Translations under genes and position numbers: made by a program
Origin: CAYRYU01 sp964428355
GTDB lineage: Bacteria > Muiribacteriota > Ozemobacteria > Ozemobacterales > Ozemobacteraceae
Direction of reading: 5' to 3'
Assembly (NCBI GenBank): GCA_964428355.1
Contig: CAYRYU010000046.1
Span: 1 to 53,506 of the forward strand
DNA: 53,506 nt
In this document: piece by piece, positions 8,488-16,853 of the stretch
Layout of the letters: each line of letters begins with the position of its first letter
Position numbering within the stretch: the stretch's first letter is position 1
Notes under the pieces: generated by a model
Databases searched by the model: none
Seen by the model: the letters and a program-made list of their open reading frames with translations, nothing else
Told to the model about the DNA's origin: nothing

Positions 8488-9764
8488 GTCGCCGTCCCCT
8501 TTCCGGAGAACCCCTGATCTGGGAAACCCCAGGCCCTCAGGTCCATTTCCTGGTCCTTCACCGCTTGCATGGCTTCTCCGAATACCTCCAGTGCCCGGTC
8601 GATGTCGGAATCGGTGTGTGTAAAGCAGGGGAAAACGGTCCAACCGATGAATACCCCGCGCCGGATGCATTCATGCATGAAAAGCCGCCGCTGGGGCATT
8701 CCGGAGAAACGGAACATCAGCCGGACGGGAAATCCCTCGAGGCGGATTCCAACACCGAGCCGTTCGGCCATGCCGTTGGTTTCCCGCTTCAGGCGTGCTC
8801 CAATCTCCCAGAGCCTCGGGATGACCGGCCTGTCGCGCATCTCCTGGAAAACCGCGATTCCAGCGGCCAGGGAAAGGCGCTCTCCTCCGAAGGTGGTGAA
8901 CAGGAACACGTCCTTCGCCACGGAATCCAGGATTTCCCTCCGGCCGGCAAGGAACGAGAGGGGAAGACCGTTCGCCGCGGCTTTACCGAACGCCGCGAGA
9001 TCCGGGGTGACGCCGAACAGTTTCTGAGCCCCGCCCAGGTCGAACCTGAAACCCGTTACAACCTCGTCGAAGATCAGCAGGGCCCCCTGGGCTCGGACGA
9101 GCTCCCGGAGCCGGGAAAGGAACCCATCGCGGGGTTCTTCCAGTATGGCGGGTTCGATGATGACGGCGGCGATGTCGCCGGGATGCCGTTCGAACAGCCG
9201 CTCGAACGCGGCAAGGTCGTTGTAGGCGCAACGGTGGGTATACTGCCGGACCTCGGGCAGGACACCGGCTTCGCGAAAGCCGTTCCGGGCCGCAGTCCAT
9301 TCATGCCAGCCGTGGTACTCCCCGCGAATCACATCGCGCCGACCTGTGAAAGCCCGCGCCACCCGGATCGCGGCTTCACAAGCCGAGGAGCCGGTCTTGA
9401 AAAAGCGGACCTTCTCCGCGCAGGGGATTACAGACGCGAGAAGCCCTGCATACTCGACTTCGGAAGGGCTGACCAGGGAAAAATGGGTTCCGCGCCGTAG
9501 TTGCTCGGCAACGGCCCGGTCGACGGAATCGTTGCAGTATCCGAGAACGACGGGGCCAAGGCCCATGTCGAAATCGATATACTCGTTTCCGTCGACATCC
9601 CAGATATGACCATCCTTGCCACGCTCGATGAATCTGGGATACTCGCCGTCCGTCTGGGTTCCCGCGCCGTCTTCGTAGAGCTGGACGAGTGAGAAAATCC
9701 TGTTTTCAGCGGCCTCCCAAAGACGGCGGGAAAGGCCGAGGGTCCGGATCCCGGGTCGGGTCAG
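8484..9764 (-). CDS. Class III PLP aminotransferase, glutamate-1-semialdehyde 2,1-aminomutase-like, with non-standard start
   Basis: Conserved family sequence extends well upstream of the first ATG (9566): the frame reads SRRLWEAAENRIF, then PRFIERGKDGHIWDVDGNEY before that Met, which is the typical N-terminus of GSA aminomutase-like enzymes. Between the in-frame stop at 9881-9879 and 9566 I find no ATG, GTG or TTG. The best initiator is CTG at 9764, which overlaps the precursor's stop as CTGA; this gives 426 aa, the normal family length. PLP-site residues are intact: FDEVVTGFRF, then AAFGKAAANGLP with the Schiff-base Lys at about 261. These enzymes move or exchange an amino group; tetrapyrrole synthesis is unlikely here, since it is wedged between a RiPP precursor and a radical SAM gene. 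It could act on a modified residue of the peptide. Exact start and substrate are uncertain. Confidence 0.75.
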   Translation of the reverse strand: MTRPGIRTLGLSRRLWEAAENRIFSLVQLYEDGAGTQTDGEYPRFIERGKDGHIWDVDGNEYIDFDMGLGPVVLGYCNDSVDRAVAEQLRRGTHFSLVSPSEVEYAGLLASVIPCAEKVRFFKTGSSACEAAIRVARAFTGRRDVIRGEYHGWHEWTAARNGFREAGVLPEVRQYTHRCAYNDLAAFERLFERHPGDIAAVIIEPAILEEPRDGFLSRLRELVRAQGALLIFDEVVTGFRFDLGGAQKLFGVTPDLAAFGKAAANGLPLSFLAGRREILDSVAKDVFLFTTFGGERLSLAAGIAVFQEMRDRPVIPRLWEIGARLKRETNGMAERLGVGIRLEGFPVRLMFRFSGMPQRRLFMHECIRRGVFIGWTVFPCFTHTDSDIDRALEVFGEAMQAVKDQEMDLRAWGFPDQGFSGKGTAT

Positions 9765-10114
9765 AACTGGCTGGGCTTCGTCGGGCCGCCGATCGTGACC
9801 ATTCCCCCGATTCCGACGAACGGTCCGTTGTTCGGGTCTTGGAACGGGAAGAACGTGGAGGTTCCGCCGGCGACTTTTTCAAGATCTTCGTCGGACAAGT
9901 CTTCCTTGAGATCGGGGAGAACGAACGTCCGGTCCGCGCCTGCATTGTCGACGAACCTGATCTTCAGGCCCTTGGGGACATCCTTTCCGCTGATCTTCCT
10001 GATCGCGGCGGCGGAATCGGTGAGGCAGAGCTTGCGAAAACTTCCGTCGGTCATGGCTGTTTTCAAGATCTTCTGCAGGGTGGTTTTCACTTCGGCATCG
10101 GTCCAGTCTGACAT
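9761..10114 (-). CDS. RiPP precursor peptide with nitrile-hydratase-like (NHLP/proteusin-type) leader
   Basis: A 117-aa protein. Residues 1-84 look like an NHLP leader: an N-terminal helical region, then a strand region with KIRFVDNAGADRTFVLPDL, then LSDEDLEKVAGG with the Gly-Gly at 83-84 where a leader would be cut. The 33-residue core (85-117) begins TSTFFPFQD and is rich in Gly, Phe, Pro and Asn, with a GIGG...TIGG pattern; it contains no Cys. A strong AAAGGAG lies seven bases before the ATG. It sits 17 bases after the GNAT gene and its stop overlaps the probable CTG start of the aminotransferase. No protease or ABC exporter for Gly-Gly cleavage is visible in the window. I am confident of the leader family; the mature product is unknown. 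Confidence 0.82.
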   Translation of the reverse strand: MSDWTDAEVKTTLQKILKTAMTDGSFRKLCLTDSAAAIRKISGKDVPKGLKIRFVDNAGADRTFVLPDLKEDLSDEDLEKVAGGTSTFFPFQDPNNGPFVGIGGMVTIGGPTKPSQF

Positions 10115-10131
10115 CTAGAACTCCTTTCGAA

Positions 10132-11067
10132 TCAATCGGCGGTCGGAGCCGCCGGACTTGCGATCTTCATCTCCGCCTTCAGCTCGGACCATTCTCGGAA
10201 GCGCTTCAGATCACGGGCGAAAGCGTTTTTCATGAGCCTGAGAACCGCCCTGTTTTCGGGGTGGACCCCGGTCATGAACGATTGGTACCCTTCGCGAACT
10301 CCGATATGGAGGATCGACGAGAACAGAATAGCATAAAGCTGGCTTCCACGCAGCTCCTTCTTCACGAAGGAGCGCCAGACGTGAAGTATGTCGGCACTTG
10401 CCCGGGTCGTGACGACGAAGCCAACGACCTCACCAGCCCGTCTCGCGCCGAGGCCCCCGGGGGGAACGCCCGAGTCCTGCGCCAACAAGGGGTTGAACCA
10501 GGGGGAAAAGAGTTTTCCCTGGTTGGCGTTCAGGAATTCCATTTCTTCCGGGCGGAGCTCGCGCCATGGAAAGATTTCGCCGTCCTGAAAGGGGACGGTC
10601 CTTCCCTCGACGAGGGCATGGTCGACGTGGCCCTTGACCCATGGGCGCTCCACCGCCTCCGCGAGGTCGGCCTGGAAAAACAGTGTCGAGGGTGTTGGGG
10701 AGGAGAATCCGCAGCCCGAAAGGAATTTTTCGAGCATCTCGCGTTCGGGTGCAAGAGAGGAATAGTATGCCGCAAGCCACTCTCCGCGGCGGCTCTTTTC
10801 CGCTTCGTGCTTCAGCGAGCCCACCAGCGTTTTCCCCACTCCACGACGCCGATGCCTGGGGCGCACGTAAACCCACTCCAGTTTCCACGAGTATTCGAGG
10901 GAATATGCCGCCAGGGCGATTCCTGCGGGCTCGTCGAAAAGGGTCGATCCGGCCCCGATTACAACAGGGTCCTTTCCCAGGCGTCCGAGAAGGCGGGAAA
11001 AAGCGGACGGAACGAGCTTCGAAAACCTTCCGGAAGTATCAGCCGTGAGAATATTTGTACAATACAT
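10132..11067 (-). CDS. GNAT acetyltransferase, probably two tandem GNAT-fold halves
   Basis: A 311-aa protein. The N-terminal half carries the acetyl-CoA-binding motif A (VYVRPRHRRRGVGKTLV, about 67-82). The C-terminal half (about 200-311) looks like a second, degenerate GNAT fold: a strand FVVTTRASADILHVW, then GVHPENRAVLRLMKNAFA near residues 273-290, the site where GNATs often have a conserved Asn/helix. The ATG at 11067 is preceded by AAAGGAG. It opens the tight run of genes GNAT-precursor-aminotransferase-rSAM-PqqD, so it may acetylate the peptide or an intermediate, or provide self-protection. It begins 41 bases after the phosphatase gene, so the operon may be longer. The substrate is not readable from sequence. 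Confidence 0.7.
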   Translation of the reverse strand: MYCTNILTADTSGRFSKLVPSAFSRLLGRLGKDPVVIGAGSTLFDEPAGIALAAYSLEYSWKLEWVYVRPRHRRRGVGKTLVGSLKHEAEKSRRGEWLAAYYSSLAPEREMLEKFLSGCGFSSPTPSTLFFQADLAEAVERPWVKGHVDHALVEGRTVPFQDGEIFPWRELRPEEMEFLNANQGKLFSPWFNPLLAQDSGVPPGGLGARRAGEVVGFVVTTRASADILHVWRSFVKKELRGSQLYAILFSSILHIGVREGYQSFMTGVHPENRAVLRLMKNAFARDLKRFREWSELKAEMKIASPAAPTAD

Positions 11068-11108
11068 TTCGCGGTGACTCCTTTCTCATACTGGCGGAGT
11101 GATCCACC

Positions 11109-14100
11109 TCACGGGTTCCTTTGGAGAAGGAGGACGGTGATGTCATCCTCCTGTTCTCCGGGAGCGACGACATCCTTGTGCCATCCGGTGATACGGTCGT
11201 AGGTTTCCCGTGGATCGTTTCCCAGGAGTCCCCCTACTGCGGTGAGGGAGTGTTGATAACCGAGCATTTCCCCCGAGAGTCCCTTGGCTTCGACCAGGCC
11301 GTCGGTATAGAAGCAGATCACGGTTCCCTTCGGAATCGGCAGGATCATGGTGCCGAAACCCTTTCTCCGACGGGATGCGAGGGGCATCGAAGGGGGCGAT
11401 TCAATCTCTGCCGGGGGCGAACCGGGTATGAACAGGAATGGGGAATTGTGACCGGCGTTTGCGCACTCGAGAACCCCCGAAACCGGATCCAGGATTCCGA
11501 CGAAGCAGGTCATCATGCGTTTGAGGGGAATCGATTCGAAGATGTTTTCCTGGAGGAATTCCAGGACCGACGAAGGGGTAAGTGACTGGCCGCCCTCCGT
11601 TGCCAGGCGTTCCCGTTCGACGACCAGGGCTTTCGACATGGCCATCACCAGGGCGGCTGGTACTCCATGCCCGGACACGTCACCGACCAGGATCATGATC
11701 CGCCCGTCAGAAAGCCGGCGGATGTCGAAGTAATCACCTCCGAGTTGGGTTGCGGGCCGGCAGGCACCGAAAAGCCGGAATTCGCCGCTCTCGACCGGAA
11801 TCGCCGGAAGAAGGCGCTCCTGGACTATCCGGGCGACCTCGAGGTCGGCCAGGCCTTCCGTGACATGGTTGAAAGTCCGCATCAGGTCGCCGAATTCATC
11901 GCCATCCAACACCGGCAGCCGGAAATGGAAGTCCCGCTTCCGGATGGCCTCGACCCCGGAGAAAAGTCCCCGGATGGGTTGAAGGAACCTGTCCGCAAGC
12001 ATCCGGCCGAGGAAAAGCGAGATGCCCACGCATCCCAGGCACAGTGCTCCCAGAAACGCCAGGAACCTGCGACGAAGGGCCATGACCGAATCGTTTGTGC
12101 GGAGCGCAAGGAGGAATTTTTCCGGCATTTCGCGGGGTTTTACGGCCGAGGCCAAGTAGGTTCGCCCCTTCAGCTCGAGCCGTCTCCGGAGCGTTCCCTG
12201 TTGCGCGAAAACCATGTCGAAGAGGAAGCGAACCTTTTCCCCGTATGGGAACGAGCCGAAATCGACACTGTGGAAGTTGGTGTCGGAGAAGAAGATCCCG
12301 GTTTCTGGGAATCTTTCCGAAAGGAGCCTCACCGCCTTCTCGATGAATGCATCCTCCATCTGGGCATCGTTGAAAACCGCGGTGAGCATGTGCTCGGCCC
12401 CCCCTCCCGGACGGGCCAGGGGAAAAACGATCGTCCAGGACGGTCTGGCGCTGACCTTGAGGCGTATGAGTTTTCCGAATTCCCTTGTCAATGGAGCAAG
12501 GAGGTCTTTCTCTGAGAGGAACGAAGAGATCACGTCCAGTATCAGGCCGCCGACGAAGGAACCCTTCTCCTGGTTGATGATCCCGAGGATGGAGGAGGAG
12601 ACGTTGCCGATCAGCTTGTTTGTGCTCCTCTCCGTGGAATCCCTGTAGTTGAAGCGCCAGATGGTCTTCCCATTGCCGTCGGTTATCACGAATTCCCCGG
12701 GGGGGAGTTGTGCCCCCAGGCGAAACAGGCTTTCCGTCAATATTTTCCGTTCGGTGGGGGAGGAAAACCCGTGGTTTCGGACGCAGCCCTTGACGCGCTT
12801 CTCGATATCCTTGCGGAACCTCGGATACTCGACGTCGGCGATTTTCAAGATCCGCTCGAGATCCTGGTGGACGGCAGTTTCAGCGGATTGGGAAAGGTGG
12901 CCAAGATACTCTCCTCCGACCACGAGGATTGCCAGAAGCGGAAACCCCGCGGCATACGAAAACAGAAGGGTGAGTTTCCATTTTATCGGAAGTGCAAGTC
13001 CTTTCCGCCTGATCAGGATGCCGTGAAGGAACCAGGAAAGGGCTCCGAATACCGCTCCGATTCCCATTGCCAAAGCGGGGCGCGCCCAGGGGGGAAAAAC
13101 GGGAGGGCAGGGCCTCGAAGCCCAGAGGAAGAAATTCCCCTCCTTCGGAACCAGAAGATACTGCCGGGATCCGCTTTCGAAGCGGGTGATCCTTTGAAAG
13201 GCAAGCCTTCGGACCAGCATCGCCTCCCCCTTGTCTTGTCCGGGGAGGGGGTTGGGCTCGAGGAGGCCGACCCGCATCCCGCTTCCGGGCGGCGGCCGCC
13301 AGGAAGTGACCAGGTCGCGGATGGGGAGCAGGTTCCAGTCCGGTCCTTCGTCTGCATGTCCGAACCAGCCGAACTGTGGAGATACGAAGGCAAAGAAGTT
13401 CCTTCGCGGAATTCCGGTCGACACGAGCGAAAGCTTCCGGTCGTAAGCGGAAATGTCGAGGAGGCTGGCCTGGAGACCGATGAAAGACTGGACCCGACTC
13501 CAGACCTCATCCAGAATCCTCGCTCTGACATCCCTTCCGTTCGGGAAAAGGTACCCGGAATCGCATTCCTTCAATTGCCAGAAGAGCAGCCGGAGAGGCT
13601 CCGCAAGAGCGGAAGAATGCGAAAGCGAGGGAACGATTTCTCCCGCCCGGTCGGTTACGTAGAATTTGAACGTCGAAGGGAAACGGCCGTTCAGGTTTTT
13701 CAATTCCCGTTTCAGCCTCTTTTCCCAGCTCAGGTCACGGGGCCATTCGCGGAAAAAGGAATCAGCCTTTCGGAATAGGGCCCGGTATTCTTCGGGTTCA
13801 AGCTCGATCAGGCGGAACCAGATCCACTCGAATCTCGCAACGAAGGTGTTCCGGAGGTTCCTCATCCAGAGGTACCAGTTGTGGGGCTCTGACGCGCTCC
13901 GGAACGCGATATCCAGGACCTTGCCCAGAAAATCCTTTGTCTTTTCGTATGGGGAGAGGTCGCAAAGGACTCGCTCCAGCTCGACGTACCCAAGTTCGCG
14001 CCGTTCCGCCATCGCCCGCGACTCCCCCTTCCCAACGCCGAAAGCGACCAGGACGAGGGGAACGGCGAAAAGAACGATGGAGAACACAGCCCAGACCAGG

Positions 14101-14126
14101 CGGGAGAACAGGAAGGAGTTCCTCAT
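11109..14126 (-). CDS. Membrane SpoIIE/PP2C-type serine phosphatase with HAMP domain
   Basis: A 1005-aa membrane protein. Order: TM1 (about 5-30), a large extracytoplasmic region to about 345, TM (350-372), the family motif LPIKWKLTLLFSYAAGFPLLAI with TM (379-405), a second extracytoplasmic region, TM near 685, HAMP, and a C-terminal SpoIIE-type PP2C phosphatase. Metal-binding residues are intact: GGDYFD (796-801), GDVSGHG (815-821), YTDG (940-943) and EDD (993-995). Such phosphatases dephosphorylate STAS anti-anti-sigma proteins; a STAS gene lies at 35312. The ATG at 14126 overlaps the upstream phosphatase stop as ATGA, so the two are co-translated. The RiPP genes follow after 41 bases. The ligand is unknown. 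Confidence 0.88.
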   Translation of the reverse strand: MRNSFLFSRLVWAVFSIVLFAVPLVLVAFGVGKGESRAMAERRELGYVELERVLCDLSPYEKTKDFLGKVLDIAFRSASEPHNWYLWMRNLRNTFVARFEWIWFRLIELEPEEYRALFRKADSFFREWPRDLSWEKRLKRELKNLNGRFPSTFKFYVTDRAGEIVPSLSHSSALAEPLRLLFWQLKECDSGYLFPNGRDVRARILDEVWSRVQSFIGLQASLLDISAYDRKLSLVSTGIPRRNFFAFVSPQFGWFGHADEGPDWNLLPIRDLVTSWRPPPGSGMRVGLLEPNPLPGQDKGEAMLVRRLAFQRITRFESGSRQYLLVPKEGNFFLWASRPCPPVFPPWARPALAMGIGAVFGALSWFLHGILIRRKGLALPIKWKLTLLFSYAAGFPLLAILVVGGEYLGHLSQSAETAVHQDLERILKIADVEYPRFRKDIEKRVKGCVRNHGFSSPTERKILTESLFRLGAQLPPGEFVITDGNGKTIWRFNYRDSTERSTNKLIGNVSSSILGIINQEKGSFVGGLILDVISSFLSEKDLLAPLTREFGKLIRLKVSARPSWTIVFPLARPGGGAEHMLTAVFNDAQMEDAFIEKAVRLLSERFPETGIFFSDTNFHSVDFGSFPYGEKVRFLFDMVFAQQGTLRRRLELKGRTYLASAVKPREMPEKFLLALRTNDSVMALRRRFLAFLGALCLGCVGISLFLGRMLADRFLQPIRGLFSGVEAIRKRDFHFRLPVLDGDEFGDLMRTFNHVTEGLADLEVARIVQERLLPAIPVESGEFRLFGACRPATQLGGDYFDIRRLSDGRIMILVGDVSGHGVPAALVMAMSKALVVERERLATEGGQSLTPSSVLEFLQENIFESIPLKRMMTCFVGILDPVSGVLECANAGHNSPFLFIPGSPPAEIESPPSMPLASRRRKGFGTMILPIPKGTVICFYTDGLVEAKGLSGEMLGYQHSLTAVGGLLGNDPRETYDRITGWHKDVVAPGEQEDDITVLLLQRNP

Positions 14127-16753
14127 GCTCGGCTGAAGGCCAGGAGAAGGATGGTCAGATCGTCCTCCTGGGGGAGGTTCCCGGTGAGCGTCCGATGCCA
14201 CGAAATGATCCTTCCGAATGATTCGGAGGGATCGTCGGAAACCAGCTCCGGGAGCGCCGAGAACAACCTTTCATATCCGACCGGGGAACCCGAGGGGGTC
14301 TTGGCCTCCGCCATTCCGTCCGTATAGAAGAAAAGGCGGTCCCCTTCACGGAGTTGAAGTGAGAACTCCGCGAAACCGGCCTTCCTGCGAGGTACGAGCG
14401 GCATGGAATTGGGAAGGGGAAGCGGGGAGGGCGGTAAACCGTGGCGGACAAGGCAGGGGAAGGGGTGCCCCGCGTTCGCGAGTTCCAGTTCCCTTTTGGC
14501 TGGATCCAGGATTCCGACCTGACAGCACATCATCATCCGGACCTGCATGAGGGAAAAGATGACTTTCTGAAGACCATCCAGGATTTCGGCCGCCCTCAAC
14601 CCCTCCGTTCTTTTTGCCGCGCGCCGGACGTTCGCAACCACCAGGGCTTTCGCCATCGCCATCACCAGCCCCGCCGGGACGCCGTGTCCGGAGACATCCC
14701 CGATCAAAAGAAGAATCCTGCCGTCCGAGAGCGGAAGCAGGTCGAAGTAATCGCCCCCCAGCTGGGTCATGGGTTTCGAGGCACCGAAGACACGGAAACC
14801 GCCGGAAGCGATTTCCCCTTTCGGGAACAAGTTGGCCTGGACGAGACGGGCAACCTCGAGGTCTTCCAGGCTTCCAACGGTTCCGTTCAGCAAAGTCGCC
14901 AGGGCCCCAAGCTCGTCTTTCTCATCGATCGGGATCAGATGGTGGAAATCCCGCGCTTCGAGAGCCCGGACGCCCTCCTCGAGGTGACGGATCGGCACGA
15001 GGAAACCGGTGGAGAGGAAGAAACCGAGAACCAGGATGACGCAGAGGCTGAGGAAGATGAAACCCCACCAGAGGTTGCGGCCCAACCTGACCTCCGAACG
15101 GATGCCGGAATCGTCACTGAGTGCGACGAGGATGCTCTCACGAAGCTCCTTCGGAGAAATGGCCGTGGTAAGGAAGCAGCCCGCGGGTGTTCGTATCGTT
15201 GTCCGGACGTTGTCGTCCTCGCGTGAAACCCGCTCGAGGATCTCCCGGAGTTGTGGAAACAGTGGGAAATCGGGCGGATGGTGAAGTCGGGTATCGCCGG
15301 AGCACGCCGAGAACAGGCGCATTCCATCGAATCCTCTCTGGGCGGTGACGAGATGGTTTCTGATGTAGAGATCTTCGAACTGCCTCCTCTGCCAATGGGC
15401 GAGCAGCAGGAAACGCCTCGATCCGTCCTTCTCGGTCAACGTGAAAATCCACTCGAACCGCTGGATTCCCAGAACCTGGATTTCTCCCACCTTTCCAAGG
15501 GAATGCTGGAGTTCGGCGAAAAAGGTCGAGCTTTCCGACTCCCCGAATCCTTTGATGACCATTGTTCCAGTCTCTCCCGGGTTCAGGTCCGCGAGGATGC
15601 CCTTTCCGAAGGAGGCGAAAATCCTCCGGACCGGAGCGGTCCCCTCCGCGGGAGGGGCCACTTCCCAGACGACGGTTCCCGAGGCATCGATAACGAAGAG
15701 GTCGGGCTTGTTGAGGCTTTCCCAGACCCGGGCGAGCTTTTTGACCGTCCTTCGACGGACCGGGCCCGGGTCGAATCCCTGGGACAAAGCCACCTGGGTC
15801 AGGACCTTCCCGACCCTGTCCTTCATGGTCTCGAACCCGAGATCGAACGAACGCAGGGCCTGTTCCCCGTTTTTGAAGAGGTCGGAAGCACGGGAACTGT
15901 ACATCTGGTTCAGGAAATCCCAGCCGCTCATGGTGATAACCGTGAGTGGAATCCCCCCCACGAATGAAAAGAGCGCCAAAAGCCTCCAGCGGATGGGAAA
16001 GGTGAATGGGGCGCCTTTGACCAGTGTCCGCCAGGACAGGAGGGAGAGGGGTATGAAAAAAAGCATTCCAAATCCGACCAGAGCCAGTCTCTGGTAAAAA
16101 ACCCCCGGGATTTCCCGATCCTTCGAGAGAATCAGGCACTTCGTCGGGGAAAACGCCGAGAAGCAGGTGAACCTCCCATCGACCACCTGATGAATGGAGG
16201 ATCGGTTGCGGAAGTTTCCAACGGCTTCGATCGCCAAAGGTGTTTCGGAGGCGATGTACTGCTCGTCCAGAAGCCTGGCATGCAACCCCTTTCCCGAGTT
16301 CAGGCGGTTGAAGGTGGAGCATCTGTCGAGAAGGGCCAGGGAATCCCACTCTTCGGTGTTATCGGCGTGTACCAGCAGGAAAAAGGAGGCAGCGGGCACC
16401 GCGAAGAACCAGCGTCCGGTCTGGCCGTATGAAACCTCCAGAAATCGGGTTGGAGGAGAAATGACCGCTTCGGGCTGAGCCTGCATGCCGATGAAGTTGC
16501 GGAACATCCGCCAGGACCGAAGGAATTCGGGTGATTCCAGTGCTTCGGCGGGGGCATCTTGCCGCCAGAGCGACCGCAAGGTCCGGTTCAGGTGTTGGAG
16601 AACCAGGCGCGGGGGATTACCCTCGGTCAGCTTCGGAATCGCCTGCCCCGCGGAGTCGAGAGTGGTGAACTTCAGGTGGACGGGGAAGCGTCTCTTCAGG
16701 GCCGCGAACCCTTTGTGAAGGATTTCTTTTGGATTGGGAGAGATCGAGGCTTT
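14123..16753 (-). CDS. Membrane SpoIIE/PP2C-type phosphatase with HAMP domain (5' end lost in assembly gap)
   Basis: The 876 visible residues have the same plan as the downstream neighbour: extracytoplasmic region, TM, the motif FPIRWRLLALFSFVGGIPLTVI, a second extracytoplasmic region, TM (LWWGFIFLSLCVILVLGFFLSTGF), HAMP, and an intact PP2C domain (GGDYFD, GDVSGHG, FYTDG, QEDDLT). The N-terminus, including TM1, lies in or beyond the 100-N gap. The frame can be read across the gap to 17023 but that part is antisense to the plus-strand gene and has no family features, so I end the gene at the gap. The stop overlaps the next phosphatase start (ATGA). The two phosphatases are paralogues that probably act as a pair. 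Confidence 0.85.
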   Translation of the reverse strand, partial: KASISPNPKEILHKGFAALKRRFPVHLKFTTLDSAGQAIPKLTEGNPPRLVLQHLNRTLRSLWRQDAPAEALESPEFLRSWRMFRNFIGMQAQPEAVISPPTRFLEVSYGQTGRWFFAVPAASFFLLVHADNTEEWDSLALLDRCSTFNRLNSGKGLHARLLDEQYIASETPLAIEAVGNFRNRSSIHQVVDGRFTCFSAFSPTKCLILSKDREIPGVFYQRLALVGFGMLFFIPLSLLSWRTLVKGAPFTFPIRWRLLALFSFVGGIPLTVITMSGWDFLNQMYSSRASDLFKNGEQALRSFDLGFETMKDRVGKVLTQVALSQGFDPGPVRRRTVKKLARVWESLNKPDLFVIDASGTVVWEVAPPAEGTAPVRRIFASFGKGILADLNPGETGTMVIKGFGESESSTFFAELQHSLGKVGEIQVLGIQRFEWIFTLTEKDGSRRFLLLAHWQRRQFEDLYIRNHLVTAQRGFDGMRLFSACSGDTRLHHPPDFPLFPQLREILERVSREDDNVRTTIRTPAGCFLTTAISPKELRESILVALSDDSGIRSEVRLGRNLWWGFIFLSLCVILVLGFFLSTGFLVPIRHLEEGVRALEARDFHHLIPIDEKDELGALATLLNGTVGSLEDLEVARLVQANLFPKGEIASGGFRVFGASKPMTQLGGDYFDLLPLSDGRILLLIGDVSGHGVPAGLVMAMAKALVVANVRRAAKRTEGLRAAEILDGLQKVIFSLMQVRMMMCCQVGILDPAKRELELANAGHPFPCLVRHGLPPSPLPLPNSMPLVPRRKAGFAEFSLQLREGDRLFFYTDGMAEAKTPSGSPVGYERLFSALPELVSDDPSESFGRIISWHRTLTGNLPQEDDLTILLLAFSRA

Positions 16754-16853
16754 NNNNNNNNNNNNNNNNNNNNNNNNNNNNNNNNNNNNNNNNNNNNNNN
16801 NNNNNNNNNNNNNNNNNNNNNNNNNNNNNNNNNNNNNNNNNNNNNNNNNNNNN
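16754..16853. other. Assembly gap (100 N)
   Basis: Exactly 100 N, the usual placeholder for a gap of unknown length. It hides the 5' ends of two divergent genes (the phosphatase to the left, the secreted protein to the right) and therefore the promoters of both operons. Confidence 0.98.

Noticed and set aside
8484..9566. Aminotransferase starting at the first ATG (9566)
   Set aside because: This would remove the conserved DVDGNEYIDF region and about 66 residues that match the family; the enzyme would be truncated.
8484..9764. hemL, glutamate-1-semialdehyde aminomutase of haem synthesis
   Set aside because: Sequence is only GSAM-like and the gene is embedded in a RiPP operon with no haem genes nearby, so I give no symbol.
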